Source: Streptomyces sp. MMG1533
GTDB taxonomy: Bacteria; Actinomycetota; Actinomycetes; Streptomycetales; Streptomycetaceae
NCBI RefSeq assembly: GCF_001279775.1
Contig: NZ_LGDG01000056.1
Location: 1 to 8,570, forward strand
Reading direction: 5' to 3'
Length of the DNA: 8,570 nt
Below the pieces are notes generated by a model. The model was not told where the DNA came from. It was given only the letters and a program-made list of their open reading frames with translations, and ran no database searches. Both the position numbers and the translations under genes were made by a program. This document shows, piece after piece, positions 1 through 6,054 of this stretch (position 1 is the stretch's first letter; each line of letters opens with the position of its first letter).

Positions 1-10
1 GGTCTTGCGT

Positions 11-46
11 TTCCGACTCTATCAGACCTTTTCCGATCCGATTTCC
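11..46 (-). repeat. Promoter-like leader repeat, copy 1
   Basis: This 36-base block matches 92-127 at 31 of 36 positions. On the minus strand it ends with TAGAGT (plus-strand 16-21), which fits the actinobacterial -10 pattern TAGRRT, preceded by ATCGGATCGG. No good -35 hexamer is present at 17-18 bases, as seen for some secondary rRNA promoters. It may be a promoter or a conserved leader element. Confidence 0.6.
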
Positions 47-91
47 TCGGTGCTTTCCAGGTTCCCGCTCTCGCGTTTCCCTTTCCGGCGC

Positions 92-127
92 TTCCGACTC
101 TACCAGATCCTTTCGGATCCGATTCCC
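92..127 (-). repeat. Promoter-like leader repeat, copy 2
   Basis: This is the second copy of the 36-base block, 81 bases from copy 1. On the minus strand it carries TAGAGT (plus-strand 97-102). Inside it, plus-strand 106-119 forms GATCC-GAAA-GGATC when transcribed leftward: a five-pair stem closed by a GNRA-type tetraloop. In copy 1 the hairpin is degraded while TAGAGT is kept, which suggests the TAGAGT part is the constrained piece. Confidence 0.6.
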
Positions 128-192
128 AGTCAGAGGGGTTTGTCTTCGCGGCCGTTGGGCCGTTCCGACGTCTCAAACCTTAGCGGATCCTC

Positions 193-218
193 CCGGCAGT
201 TCCTAATCGAGCTGCCGG
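193..218 (-). other. Stem-loop: 10 pairs, 6-base loop
   Basis: CCGGCAGTTC (193-202) pairs with GAGCTGCCGG (209-218), with one T/G wobble, around the loop CTAATC. It lies downstream of both marR and the strong leftward promoter. No T-tract follows on either strand. It could be a factor-independent terminator of the kind Streptomyces uses without a U-run, or a structured part of the leader transcript. Confidence 0.55.
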
Positions 219-219
219 A

Positions 220-265
220 CCCAAATCGAATGGAATTCGGGCACGCCGAATTCCACCCCGTTGGG
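220..265 (-). other. Stem-loop: perfect 10-pair stem with outer helix
   Basis: TGGAATTCGG (231-240) and CCGAATTCCA (246-255) are perfect inverted repeats around GCACG. An outer five-pair helix, CCCAA (220-224) with TTGGG (261-265), encloses it across a small internal loop. It sits 12 bases from the other hairpin. Together they form the most structured segment between marR and the left edge. Terminator for marR, leader structure, or protein-binding palindrome are all possible. Confidence 0.55.
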
Positions 266-348
266 AGATCGTGCTGGTGGTTTGTGGTGCCGCTGATGCG
301 GCGGAGGTGCTACCGAAGAACCGTTACGGCTCCGTGGCAACCCGAAGA

Positions 349-377
349 ACTTTACGGATCGAGCAGGGCACTGTCAA
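349..377 (-). promoter_or_regulatory. Near-consensus vegetative sigma promoter reading left
   Basis: On the minus strand a -35 box TTGACA (plus-strand 372-377) is followed by exactly 17 bases and then TAAAGT (plus-strand 349-354). This is the best match to the housekeeping-sigma consensus in the window. A second TTGACA lies 14 bases further upstream (plus-strand 386-391) inside a repeated CTGTCAAG block, but has no -10 box at proper spacing. The promoter starts only about 30 bases past the marR stop and points into the presumed rRNA leader, so it would be the first of several rrn promoters. Confidence 0.7.
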
Positions 378-408
378 GCATCGCCTGTCAAGATCTTTTG
401 TGGCGGCA

Positions 409-960
409 TCAGTCCAGGTCGGTGAGACGCCCGCCAGCGTCCGGCTGGGCGTGCTCCACCCTGCGCAGCAGGCGGGTGAGGACCTCGCCGAGGGCGGTGC
501 GGTCCTCCTGTGACAGGTCCTGGAGCAGGTCCTCTTCGAAGACCGTGGCGAGGCGCATCGCCTCCAGCCACTTCTCGCGACCCTCCGCGGTGAGCTCGAC
601 GATCACGCGGACGCGGTTGGACTCGTCGCGCTCCCTGGTGACCAGGCCCTCGGTGACCATGCGGTCGATCCGGTGGGTCATCGCGGCCGGCGTGAGGCCG
701 AGGCGCTTGGCGAGGTCGCTGGGCCCCATGCGGTAGGGGGCGCCGGAGAGGACGAGCGCCTTGAGGACCTCCCACTCGGCGTTGCTGATGCCGAGAGCGG
801 CGGTCTGGCGGCCGTAGGCGACGTTCATACGGCGGTTCAGGCGGGACAGCGCCGAGACGATCTGCTCGACCTGGGGGTCGAGGTCCTGGAACTCGCGCTG
901 GTAGGCGGCGATCTGCTCTTCGAGGGTCGGCTCGCTGAGGCCGCCGGGGGTGTCGCCCAT
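409..960 (-). CDS. MarR-family transcriptional regulator
   Basis: The product is 183 residues, slightly longer than the usual 140-170 for MarR proteins, the excess being an N-terminal helix-forming stretch (residues 10-45). The winged helix-turn-helix is clear. Residues 57-75 form the lead helices, 80-104 the helix-turn-helix with recognition helix TPAAMTHRIDRMV, and 107-124 the wing with the family-typical RDESNRVRVIVELT. C-terminal helices (125-170) should complete the dimerisation domain. The start at 960 is the only ATG in frame at the right place, but no good Shine-Dalgarno sequence precedes it, so a short-leader or leaderless transcript is possible. It diverges from an MFS transporter, so by family habit it probably represses that gene and itself, with release by a small hydrophobic or phenolic ligand. 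The ligand is unknown. Confidence 0.93.
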   Translation of the reverse strand: MGDTPGGLSEPTLEEQIAAYQREFQDLDPQVEQIVSALSRLNRRMNVAYGRQTAALGISNAEWEVLKALVLSGAPYRMGPSDLAKRLGLTPAAMTHRIDRMVTEGLVTRERDESNRVRVIVELTAEGREKWLEAMRLATVFEEDLLQDLSQEDRTALGEVLTRLLRRVEHAQPDAGGRLTDLD

Positions 961-1090
961 GGGGCGCAGTATGGCACGGGCCTGCTTGGCGTTGAAGTCC
1001 TTCGATGTGTACTGTTTAGGATCTAACTTTAGCTTCGAAGTCTTCAGTCCTAACTACTGAGGGCTCTCAACTATCTCGAGAGAGGTGAAC
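961..1090. promoter_or_regulatory. Divergent marR/MFS control region with inverted repeats
   Basis: This 130-base region is strikingly AT-rich in its middle. It contains TTAG-GAT-CTAA (1016-1026), the perfect palindrome CTTCGAAG (1033-1040), and TCAGT (1044-1048) paired with ACTGA (1056-1060) over seven bases. TTAGGA (1016-1021) is also inverted as TCCTAA (1048-1053). A possible rightward promoter is TTGAAG (992-997) with TAGGAT (1017-1022), though the 19-base spacing is long. If that is right, the first repeat overlaps the -10 box, which is where a MarR repressor would sit. Confidence 0.6.
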
Positions 1091-2386
1091 GTGACCAGGG
1101 CGATGGGCGCAGCGATGCGCCGGATCCACGTGGGCAACGCACTCAGCACATTCGGGCTCGGCTTCACCGTCCCCTATCTGTACGTCTATGTGGCGCAGGT
1201 ACGGGGGCTGGGTGCCGTGACGGCGGGGCTCGTCCTCGCCGTCTTCGCCGTGGCGGCGCTGATCGTGCTTCCGTTCGCCGGGCGGGCCATCGTCCGGCGG
1301 GGCCCGCTGCCGGTGCTGCTCGCCGCTCTGGTCACCGCCGCGCTGGGGGCTCTGAGCCTGGGGCTCGCGAGCAACGCGACGACCGTGTTGCTGTCCGCGG
1401 CCGCGCTCGGAGCCGGGCAGGCCGTGATGCAGCCGGCGCTGGCGACGATGATCGTGGACTGCTCGACCGCCGACACGCGCTCGCGGGCCTTCGCGACGCA
1501 GTTCTTCCTGCAGAACCTGGGGCTCGGCGTCGGCGGGCTCATCGGTGGTCACCTCGTCGACACCACGCGCGTCTCGTCCTTCACGTTGCTGTTCGCGATC
1601 GAGGCGGCGATGTTCCTGCTGCTGGCCGTGGTGATGACGACCGTGCGGACGCCGCACTCGCCGCGCATCGAGGACGCGCCGGGGCGATCGGGTTCGGTCA
1701 AGGGCAGCTGGAGGCAGCTGCTGGGAAACCGGGCCATGGTGCAGCTGTGCGTACTGGGCTTCGTACTGTTCTTCGCCTGTTATGGGCAGTTCGAGTCGGG
1801 CCTGAGCGCCTACGGCGTGGAGGCCGCCGGGATCTCGACGTCCGCCCTCGGTACGGCTCTGGCGGCGAACACCGCGATGATCGTGGTCGCGCAGTTCGCC
1901 GTACTGAGGTTCGTCGAGCGGCGGAAGCGGTCGCGGGTGATCGCGGGCGTCGGGCTGATCTGGGCCGTCGCATGGGTGACGGCGGGATACGCGGGGCTCG
2001 GGCATGGCAGCCAGGAGATGGCGACCGCCGCGTTCGTGTCGACGTACGCGCTGTTCGGACTGGGTGAGGCGATGCTGTCGCCGACCGTCGCCCCGTTGGT
2101 CGCGGATCTTGCGCCGGAGGGAATGGCGGGGCAGTACAACTCCGCGTTCGCCCTGGTGAAGCAGCTTGCGTTGGCCGTAGGGCCGGCGGTGGGCGGGCCC
2201 ATGGGGGCGTCGCTGCACATGCCGTACATCGTGATGTTCCTGCTGTTCTCGCTGGGGATCACGGTCCTGGCGGTGCGGTTGGGGCGTCAGCTGACGCCCG
2301 CGCAGGATCAGCCGTGGCGGGCGAGGAGCCGGGTGGTGGCCCAGGGCGGCCCGACTCCGGCGGACCAGGCCCGGGCACGCGCCTGA
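1091..2386 (+). CDS. Major facilitator superfamily transporter (probable drug/metabolite efflux)
   Basis: This 431-residue protein is the normal length for a 12-helix MFS transporter. Hydrophobic segments alternate with short charged loops such as RAIVRRG (66-71) and VERRKRSR (275-282), the positive loops expected on the cytoplasmic side. A longer hydrophilic loop at about residues 186-212 separates the two six-helix halves. The stretch GLGEAMLSPTVAPLVADLAP (323-342) followed by GQYNSAFAL is typical of proton-coupled efflux members. I chose the GTG at 1091 because AGAGG (1081-1085) lies five bases upstream. The GTG at 1085 would overlap that ribosome-binding site. The substrate is not evident, but the divergent MarR gene suggests export of a toxic or signalling small molecule. 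Confidence 0.9.
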   Translation: MTRAMGAAMRRIHVGNALSTFGLGFTVPYLYVYVAQVRGLGAVTAGLVLAVFAVAALIVLPFAGRAIVRRGPLPVLLAALVTAALGALSLGLASNATTVLLSAAALGAGQAVMQPALATMIVDCSTADTRSRAFATQFFLQNLGLGVGGLIGGHLVDTTRVSSFTLLFAIEAAMFLLLAVVMTTVRTPHSPRIEDAPGRSGSVKGSWRQLLGNRAMVQLCVLGFVLFFACYGQFESGLSAYGVEAAGISTSALGTALAANTAMIVVAQFAVLRFVERRKRSRVIAGVGLIWAVAWVTAGYAGLGHGSQEMATAAFVSTYALFGLGEAMLSPTVAPLVADLAPEGMAGQYNSAFALVKQLALAVGPAVGGPMGASLHMPYIVMFLLFSLGITVLAVRLGRQLTPAQDQPWRARSRVVAQGGPTPADQARARA

Positions 2387-2400
2387 GCCTCACCGCTCTA

Positions 2401-2413
2401 CCGGCCGAGCCGG
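2401..2413. terminator. Possible shared terminator hairpin between convergent genes
   Basis: CCGGC (2401-2405) pairs with GCCGG (2409-2413) around CGA, in the 37-base gap between the stop of the transporter and the stop of the phosphatase gene. It is short and lacks T-tracts. It is the only stem visible in a gap where transcripts from both strands must end. Confidence 0.35.
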
Positions 2414-2423
2414 GCAGCCCCGT

Positions 2424-4082
2424 TCACTTCGCACCCCCGGGCAACCCGAACTCGCACCACACCGCCTTCCCGCCCCCCGGCGTCCGACGGGACCCCCAGG
2501 CCGAGGCGATCGTCGCCACGATGGCGATGCCTCGGCCGGACTCGTCGCCGGGTTCGGCGCGGCGCCGGCGAGGGAGGTGGTCGTCGCCGTCCGTGACCTC
2601 GACGATCAGGCGACGGTCGGTGCGGCGCAGCCGCAGCCGCATCGGGGGCGTGCCGTGTTGCAGGGAGTTCGCGACGAGTTCGCTCACGGCCAGGACGCCC
2701 AGGTCGTGCAGCTCCACCGGGAAGCGCCAGCTGGTCAGGACGCCGGAGGCGAACGCACGCGCGCGTGGGGCCGCTTCCACGCCGCCGAGGAGCTCCAGGG
2801 CGGCGTTGCGGAAGAGCTCGCTGTCGGGGCCCGTGTGGGCGGGGTGCTGGAGGACCAGGACCGCCACGTCGTCGTCGTGCTCCGCCGTCACCCCGGCTGC
2901 GCGGACGAGGCGGTCGCAGACCACCTGGGGAGTGCCGGTCGCTCCGGACAGGGCTCGCTCCAGCGAGGCGATGCCCTCGTCCAGGTCCTCGTTGCGGCGC
3001 TCCACCAGACCGTCCGTGTAGAGGACGGCCGTGGAGCCGGGTCCCAGGGCGATCGAGCCCGAGGTGTGCATCCAGCCGCCGGTGCCGAGGGGCGGGCCGG
3101 TCGGTTCGTCCGCGCGCTGGACCACACCGCTCTCGTCGCGGACCAGGATGGGCAGGTGGCCGGCCGAGGCATAGACCAGCCGGCCCTCGTTCGGGTCGTG
3201 GATGGCGTACACGCAGGTGGCGATCTGGTTGGCGTCGATCTCCATGGCGAGGCCGTCCAGGAGCTGCAGGATCTCGTGCGGGGGGAGGTCGAGACGGGCG
3301 TACGCCCTGACCGCCGTACGGAGTTGGCCCATGACCGCCGCCGCGCGCACTCCTCGGCCCATCACGTCGCCGATGACGAGGGCCGTGCGGCCGCCGCCGA
3401 GGGTGATCACGTCGTACCAGTCGCCGCCGACGGCGGCTTCCGTGCCGCCGGGCTGGTAGGTGGCGGCGATGCGGAGGTCGTCCGGTTGTTCGAGCTCCTG
3501 CGGGAGCAGGGAGCGCTGGAGGGTCACGGCTGTTTCGCGCTGGCGGCGTTCGCTGGCTCTGAGGCGTTCGGCGGCCTCGGCGTGGTCGGTGACGTCCGTG
3601 GCGAATACGAGGACGGCTCCGCCTGGGCCGCCGCCTTCCGTCACCGGGGTGCAGGTGAAGGTGTACGAGCGGCCGTCCGGGGCCTTGCGGGACTTGATCG
3701 TGCGCGGTTTGCCGCTGCGCAGGACCTGGTCCAGGAGCGGGAACAGGCCAAGTTCGTCCAGCTCCGGGAGGGCCTGGCGGACCGGGTCGCCGGTGGGGCG
3801 GGGGCCGAAGGCGGTGACGTAGGCGTCGTTGACGTAGGCGAGGCGGTGGTCGGGGCCGTGGACGAGGGCGACCAGGGCGGGGACGCGGTCGAGGACCTCG
3901 CGCACCGGGAGTTCGTCGACGGCGGGCACGGGTGGTGCCTCGCCGGTGAGTTGTTCGGCGCGGGCCGCGGGTACCGAGCCCGTGCCGTCCGACCGCAGGT
4001 CCGAGGTGACCTGGTGGTCGGTCCGCGCTGCGGCGCGGCGCTGCGTTCCGGGGAGCCGGGCGCTCCAGCGCGTGAAGTTCAC
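2424..4082 (-). CDS. PAS - SpoIIE/PP2C phosphatase - HATPase signalling protein
   Basis: This 552-residue protein has three domains. Residues about 60-168 are a PAS sensor. A helical linker (about 168-195) leads to a SpoIIE-type PP2C phosphatase (about 196-412). Metal-binding acidic residues are visible in GGDWYD (219-224), GDVMGRG (238-244), YTDGLVERR (355-363) and the terminal DDD (403-405). The C-terminal domain (about 420-548) is an RsbW-type HATPase with N-box SELVANSLQH (467-476), VTDGDD (496-501) and the ATP-lid ESGRG (514-518). By family, the phosphatase dephosphorylates an anti-sigma antagonist (STAS protein), while the HATPase may phosphorylate it or bind sigma. No transmembrane segment is visible, so it is probably cytosolic. 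The GTG start has AAGGA just upstream. The ndh-like gene lies 220 bases upstream on the same strand. That gap holds only GC palindromes and no clear promoter, so co-transcription is possible. Confidence 0.93.
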   Translation of the reverse strand: MNFTRWSARLPGTQRRAAARTDHQVTSDLRSDGTGSVPAARAEQLTGEAPPVPAVDELPVREVLDRVPALVALVHGPDHRLAYVNDAYVTAFGPRPTGDPVRQALPELDELGLFPLLDQVLRSGKPRTIKSRKAPDGRSYTFTCTPVTEGGGPGGAVLVFATDVTDHAEAAERLRASERRQRETAVTLQRSLLPQELEQPDDLRIAATYQPGGTEAAVGGDWYDVITLGGGRTALVIGDVMGRGVRAAAVMGQLRTAVRAYARLDLPPHEILQLLDGLAMEIDANQIATCVYAIHDPNEGRLVYASAGHLPILVRDESGVVQRADEPTGPPLGTGGWMHTSGSIALGPGSTAVLYTDGLVERRNEDLDEGIASLERALSGATGTPQVVCDRLVRAAGVTAEHDDDVAVLVLQHPAHTGPDSELFRNAALELLGGVEAAPRARAFASGVLTSWRFPVELHDLGVLAVSELVANSLQHGTPPMRLRLRRTDRRLIVEVTDGDDHLPRRRRAEPGDESGRGIAIVATIASAWGSRRTPGGGKAVWCEFGLPGGAK

Positions 4083-4302
4083 GAATCCTTGCCTCGTGTC
4101 GTCGTCTGCGGCGTGTTCTGCCGGCGCCGGACCCGGTCGGGGGTCTGGGGGATGGCACCCCGGGGTTGCAGCACTGGGGAAAGCCTCGTGGGTTCGAAGG
4201 GCGGGGTCGGTCCGTCCAAGGTCGGGGACCAGTCTGGCAGGGCGGCCGCCCGGGTCGGCATCCGTCAGACGCCTACCCCGCGGCCGGAGTTCCTCGGTCC
4301 GG

Positions 4303-4339
4303 TCAGGACGACCCCTTCGGGTCGTTCATCGGGTCCTGA
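4303..4339 (-). terminator. Hairpin spanning the 3' end of the NADH dehydrogenase gene
   Basis: ACGACCC (4308-4314) and GGGTCGT (4319-4325) form a perfect seven-pair stem with a four-base loop. TCAGGAC (4303-4309) and GTCCTGA (4333-4339) form an overlapping outer stem that includes the TGA stop. No T-tract follows. It may attenuate or terminate transcription between this gene and the downstream phosphatase gene. The stem lies inside codons, so chance from the C-terminal sequence NDPKGSS cannot be excluded. Confidence 0.4.
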
Positions 4340-5679
4340 GGAGGCTTTCCACCGGCCGCGAGTTCGAACTCCGCTCGGGGATGTTCGAGCGATCCGAGGG
4401 AGACGATCTCCCTCTTGAAGAGTCCTGACAAGGTCCACTCGGCCAGGACGCGGGCCTTGCGGTTGAAGGTGGGCACCCTGTTGAGGTGGTAGACGCGGTG
4501 CATGAACCAGGCAGGGTAGCCCTTCAGCTTGCGTCCGTAGACGTGCGCGACACCTTTGTGCAGCCCCAGGGAGGCGACCGAGCCGACGTACTTGTGGGAG
4601 TACGTCTGGAGGGGCTCGCCACGCAGGGAGTGCGCGATGTTGTCGCCGAGGACCTTCGCCTGGCGGAGCGCGTGCTGGGCGTTGGGCGCCGTCTCCTTGC
4701 CGGGTTCCGCCGTGACGTCGGGGACGGCGGCGGCGTCTCCGGCCGCCCACGCGTGCGGGGCGCCCTCGATCGTCAGCTGGGGGGTGCATTTCAGCCGACC
4801 GCGTTCGTTCAGCGGGAGGTCGGACGCGGCGAGGAGCGGGTGGGGTTTGACTCCGGCCGTCCAGACGACCGTACGCGTGGGGAAGCGGGCGCCGTCGCTG
4901 AGGACGGCGACGCGGTCCGCGCAGGATTCCAGGCGGGTGTTCAGGCGTACGTCGATGTTGCGGCGGCGCAGTTCGGTGACCGTGTAGCGGCCCATCTCCT
5001 CGCCGACCTCGGGCAGGATGCGGTCCGAGGCCTCGACGAGGATCCACTTCATGTCGTCGGGCTGGAGGTTGTGGTAGTAGCGCGCGGTGTAGCGGGCCAT
5101 GTCCTCCAGCTCGCCGAGCGCCTCGACGCCGGCGTAGCCGCCGCCCACGAAGACGAAGGTGAGGGCCGCGTCGCGGACGGCTGGGTCGCGGGTGGAGGAC
5201 GCGATGTCCATCTGCTCGATGACGTGGTTGCGCAGGCCGATGGCCTCCTCGACGGTCTTGAAGCCGATGCCGTGCTCGGCGAGACCGGGGACGGGCAGGG
5301 TGCGCGAGATCGAGCCGGGGGCGAGGACCAGTTCCTCGTACGTCAGCTGCTGCGCGCCCGTGCCCTCCTCGTCGGTGGCGAGGGTGGTGAGGGCGGCGGT
5401 GCGTTTGGCGTGGTCGATGGAGGTGACCTCGCCGATGACGACCCGGCAGCGGTCCAGGACGCGGCGCAGCGGTACGACGACATGGCGGGGGGAGATGGAA
5501 CCGGCGGCCGCCTCGGGGAGGAACGGCTGATAGGTCATGTACGGCTCGGGTGTGACGACAGTGATCTCGACGTCGCCCCGAGCGAGTTCCCGTTTCAGCG
5601 TCTGTTGCAGACGCAGGGCCGTGTACATCCCGACGTATCCGCCGCCGACAACGAGAATGCGCGCACGTTCCTTCACCAT
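4303..5679 (-). CDS. ndh: Type II NADH dehydrogenase-like NAD(P)/FAD oxidoreductase
   Basis: This 458-residue flavoprotein has the normal length for non-proton-pumping NDH-2. The N-terminal FAD-binding Rossmann motif is VVGGGYVG (10-17) and the second, NADH-binding one is VGGGYAGVE (178-186). WTAGVKP (273-279), the FAD-contacting AAGDAA (312-317) and APNAQHALRQ (331-340), the region that shapes the quinone site in this family, follow in order. It should pass electrons from NADH to menaquinone at the inner face of the membrane without pumping protons. The C-terminal part carries amphipathic stretches (about 383-425) fitting peripheral membrane attachment. I start at the ATG at 5679, directly before the conserved VKERARILVVGGG. 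The frame stays open upstream to 5904, but those roughly 75 residues are Pro/Ser-rich and unlike the family. A GTG at 5691 is a minor alternative. The exact electron acceptor is inferred. Confidence 0.88.
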   Translation of the reverse strand: MVKERARILVVGGGYVGMYTALRLQQTLKRELARGDVEITVVTPEPYMTYQPFLPEAAAGSISPRHVVVPLRRVLDRCRVVIGEVTSIDHAKRTAALTTLATDEEGTGAQQLTYEELVLAPGSISRTLPVPGLAEHGIGFKTVEEAIGLRNHVIEQMDIASSTRDPAVRDAALTFVFVGGGYAGVEALGELEDMARYTARYYHNLQPDDMKWILVEASDRILPEVGEEMGRYTVTELRRRNIDVRLNTRLESCADRVAVLSDGARFPTRTVVWTAGVKPHPLLAASDLPLNERGRLKCTPQLTIEGAPHAWAAGDAAAVPDVTAEPGKETAPNAQHALRQAKVLGDNIAHSLRGEPLQTYSHKYVGSVASLGLHKGVAHVYGRKLKGYPAWFMHRVYHLNRVPTFNRKARVLAEWTLSGLFKREIVSLGSLEHPRAEFELAAGGKPPQDPMNDPKGSS

Positions 5680-5831
5680 CCCATGACGCACCCGGCGCTT
5701 GCGTTTGTCCACAGGCTCGACAATTTGTGTGACCGCGAGCCGGGGGCGCGCGGGGTTGGCCGAATCGCCGGAGTGCGGGGAAGGACCGCAGGTCAGCGGG
5801 TGTACGCCGGGCGGCGGGAAGGGGTGCATTC

Positions 5832-5847
5832 GGGACGTATACGACCC
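5832..5847. promoter_or_regulatory. Candidate operator: 16-base pseudo-palindrome
   Basis: GGGACGTATACGACCC is symmetric except for one A/A mismatch on either side of the perfect core CGTATACG. It lies midway between the divergent genes. Its size and two-fold symmetry suit a TetR dimer or another dimeric regulator. No binding evidence exists. Confidence 0.4.
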
Positions 5848-6017
5848 GTACTCCGATCGGGGGGCGCTCCCTGCGGAACGTGCCCCTTCTGAATTGACCC
5901 CCACTCAACTATGTTCGTGTGTCGACGGGGTGTAGGGGGATGCGCCTTCGGGTCCGCGACGGGCGGGTCCGGGAAGCGGGCCTGTTCCGTTCGCTCCGGC
6001 TTTCAATGGCGGGGAGA

Positions 6018-6033
6018 GTCTCCGGGGGGAGAC
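6018..6033. promoter_or_regulatory. Candidate tetR operator: GTCTCC-4-GGAGAC
   Basis: A perfect six-base inverted repeat separated by GGGG ends 21 bases before the tetR start codon. As DNA it could be an autorepressor operator. As RNA it would be a hairpin just upstream of the ribosome-binding site GGGGGA (6043-6048), able to affect translation. Confidence 0.4.
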
Positions 6034-6054
6034 GTCATTACCGGGGGATCACTT

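Larger units (their letters stand above)
1..408 (-). promoter_or_regulatory. Probable rRNA-operon promoter and leader region (16S beyond the left edge)
   Basis: No convincing protein gene lies here. The stretch is visibly less GC-rich than the neighbouring genes and lacks their codon pattern. Read leftward on the minus strand it contains a near-consensus vegetative promoter next to the marR stop, two strong stem-loops, and two copies of a 36-base element ending in a TAGAGT box. The last bases on the minus strand, around the motif TAGAGTCGGAAACGC, match my memory of the leader just upstream of Streptomyces 16S rRNA genes, which typically carry several tandem promoters. The 16S gene itself is not in the window, so the rRNA assignment is inference from recalled sequence. 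A highly expressed tRNA or other stable-RNA operon is the alternative. Confidence 0.65.
5680..6054. promoter_or_regulatory. Divergent control region between ndh-like and tetR genes
   Basis: These 375 bases separate two divergent starts. I see no gene with good codon pattern. Visible signals are a 16-base pseudo-palindrome at 5832-5847, the inverted pair TTGTC (5705-5709) and GACAA (5719-5723) close to the ndh start, a repeated GGGTCCG (5950-5956 and 5965-5971), and a 16-base inverted repeat just before tetR (6018-6033). No promoter with good boxes at good spacing was found on either strand. The long leader of about 200 bases or more would leave room for control. Confidence 0.5.

Noticed and set aside
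271..513. Short rightward frame with a moderately protein-like N-terminus
   Set aside because: It overlaps the strong leftward promoter and the marR 3' end, has no ribosome-binding site I trust, and no recognisable domain.
5..736. Long rightward reading frame covering the left edge and marR antisense
   Set aside because: Ser/Arg-rich, no family resemblance; its repeated FRLYQ peptide simply mirrors the DNA repeat, and the rest is the antisense of marR.
1067..2218. 383-codon leftward frame opposite the MFS gene
   Set aside because: Arg/His/Gln-rich antisense shadow; the plus strand encodes a clear membrane transporter.
2398..4158. Large leftward frame parallel to the phosphatase gene, and rightward frame 2577-4418
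   Set aside because: Arg/Pro-rich products typical of off-frame reading of high-GC genes; the 2424-4082 frame has three intact domains.
4240..4251. Perfect palindrome GGGCGGCCGCCC
   Set aside because: Expected by chance in very GC-rich intergenic DNA; nothing nearby gives it a role.
5724..5740. Possible Rex (NADH/NAD sensor) operator upstream of ndh
   Set aside because: TTGTGTGA resembles one half of the Rex site, which I recall upstream of an ndh gene in S. coelicolor, but the second half is not present here.
4486..5892. 468-codon rightward frame opposite the NADH dehydrogenase
   Set aside because: Asp/Gly/Val-rich antisense shadow without motifs; the opposite strand has both nucleotide-binding motifs.
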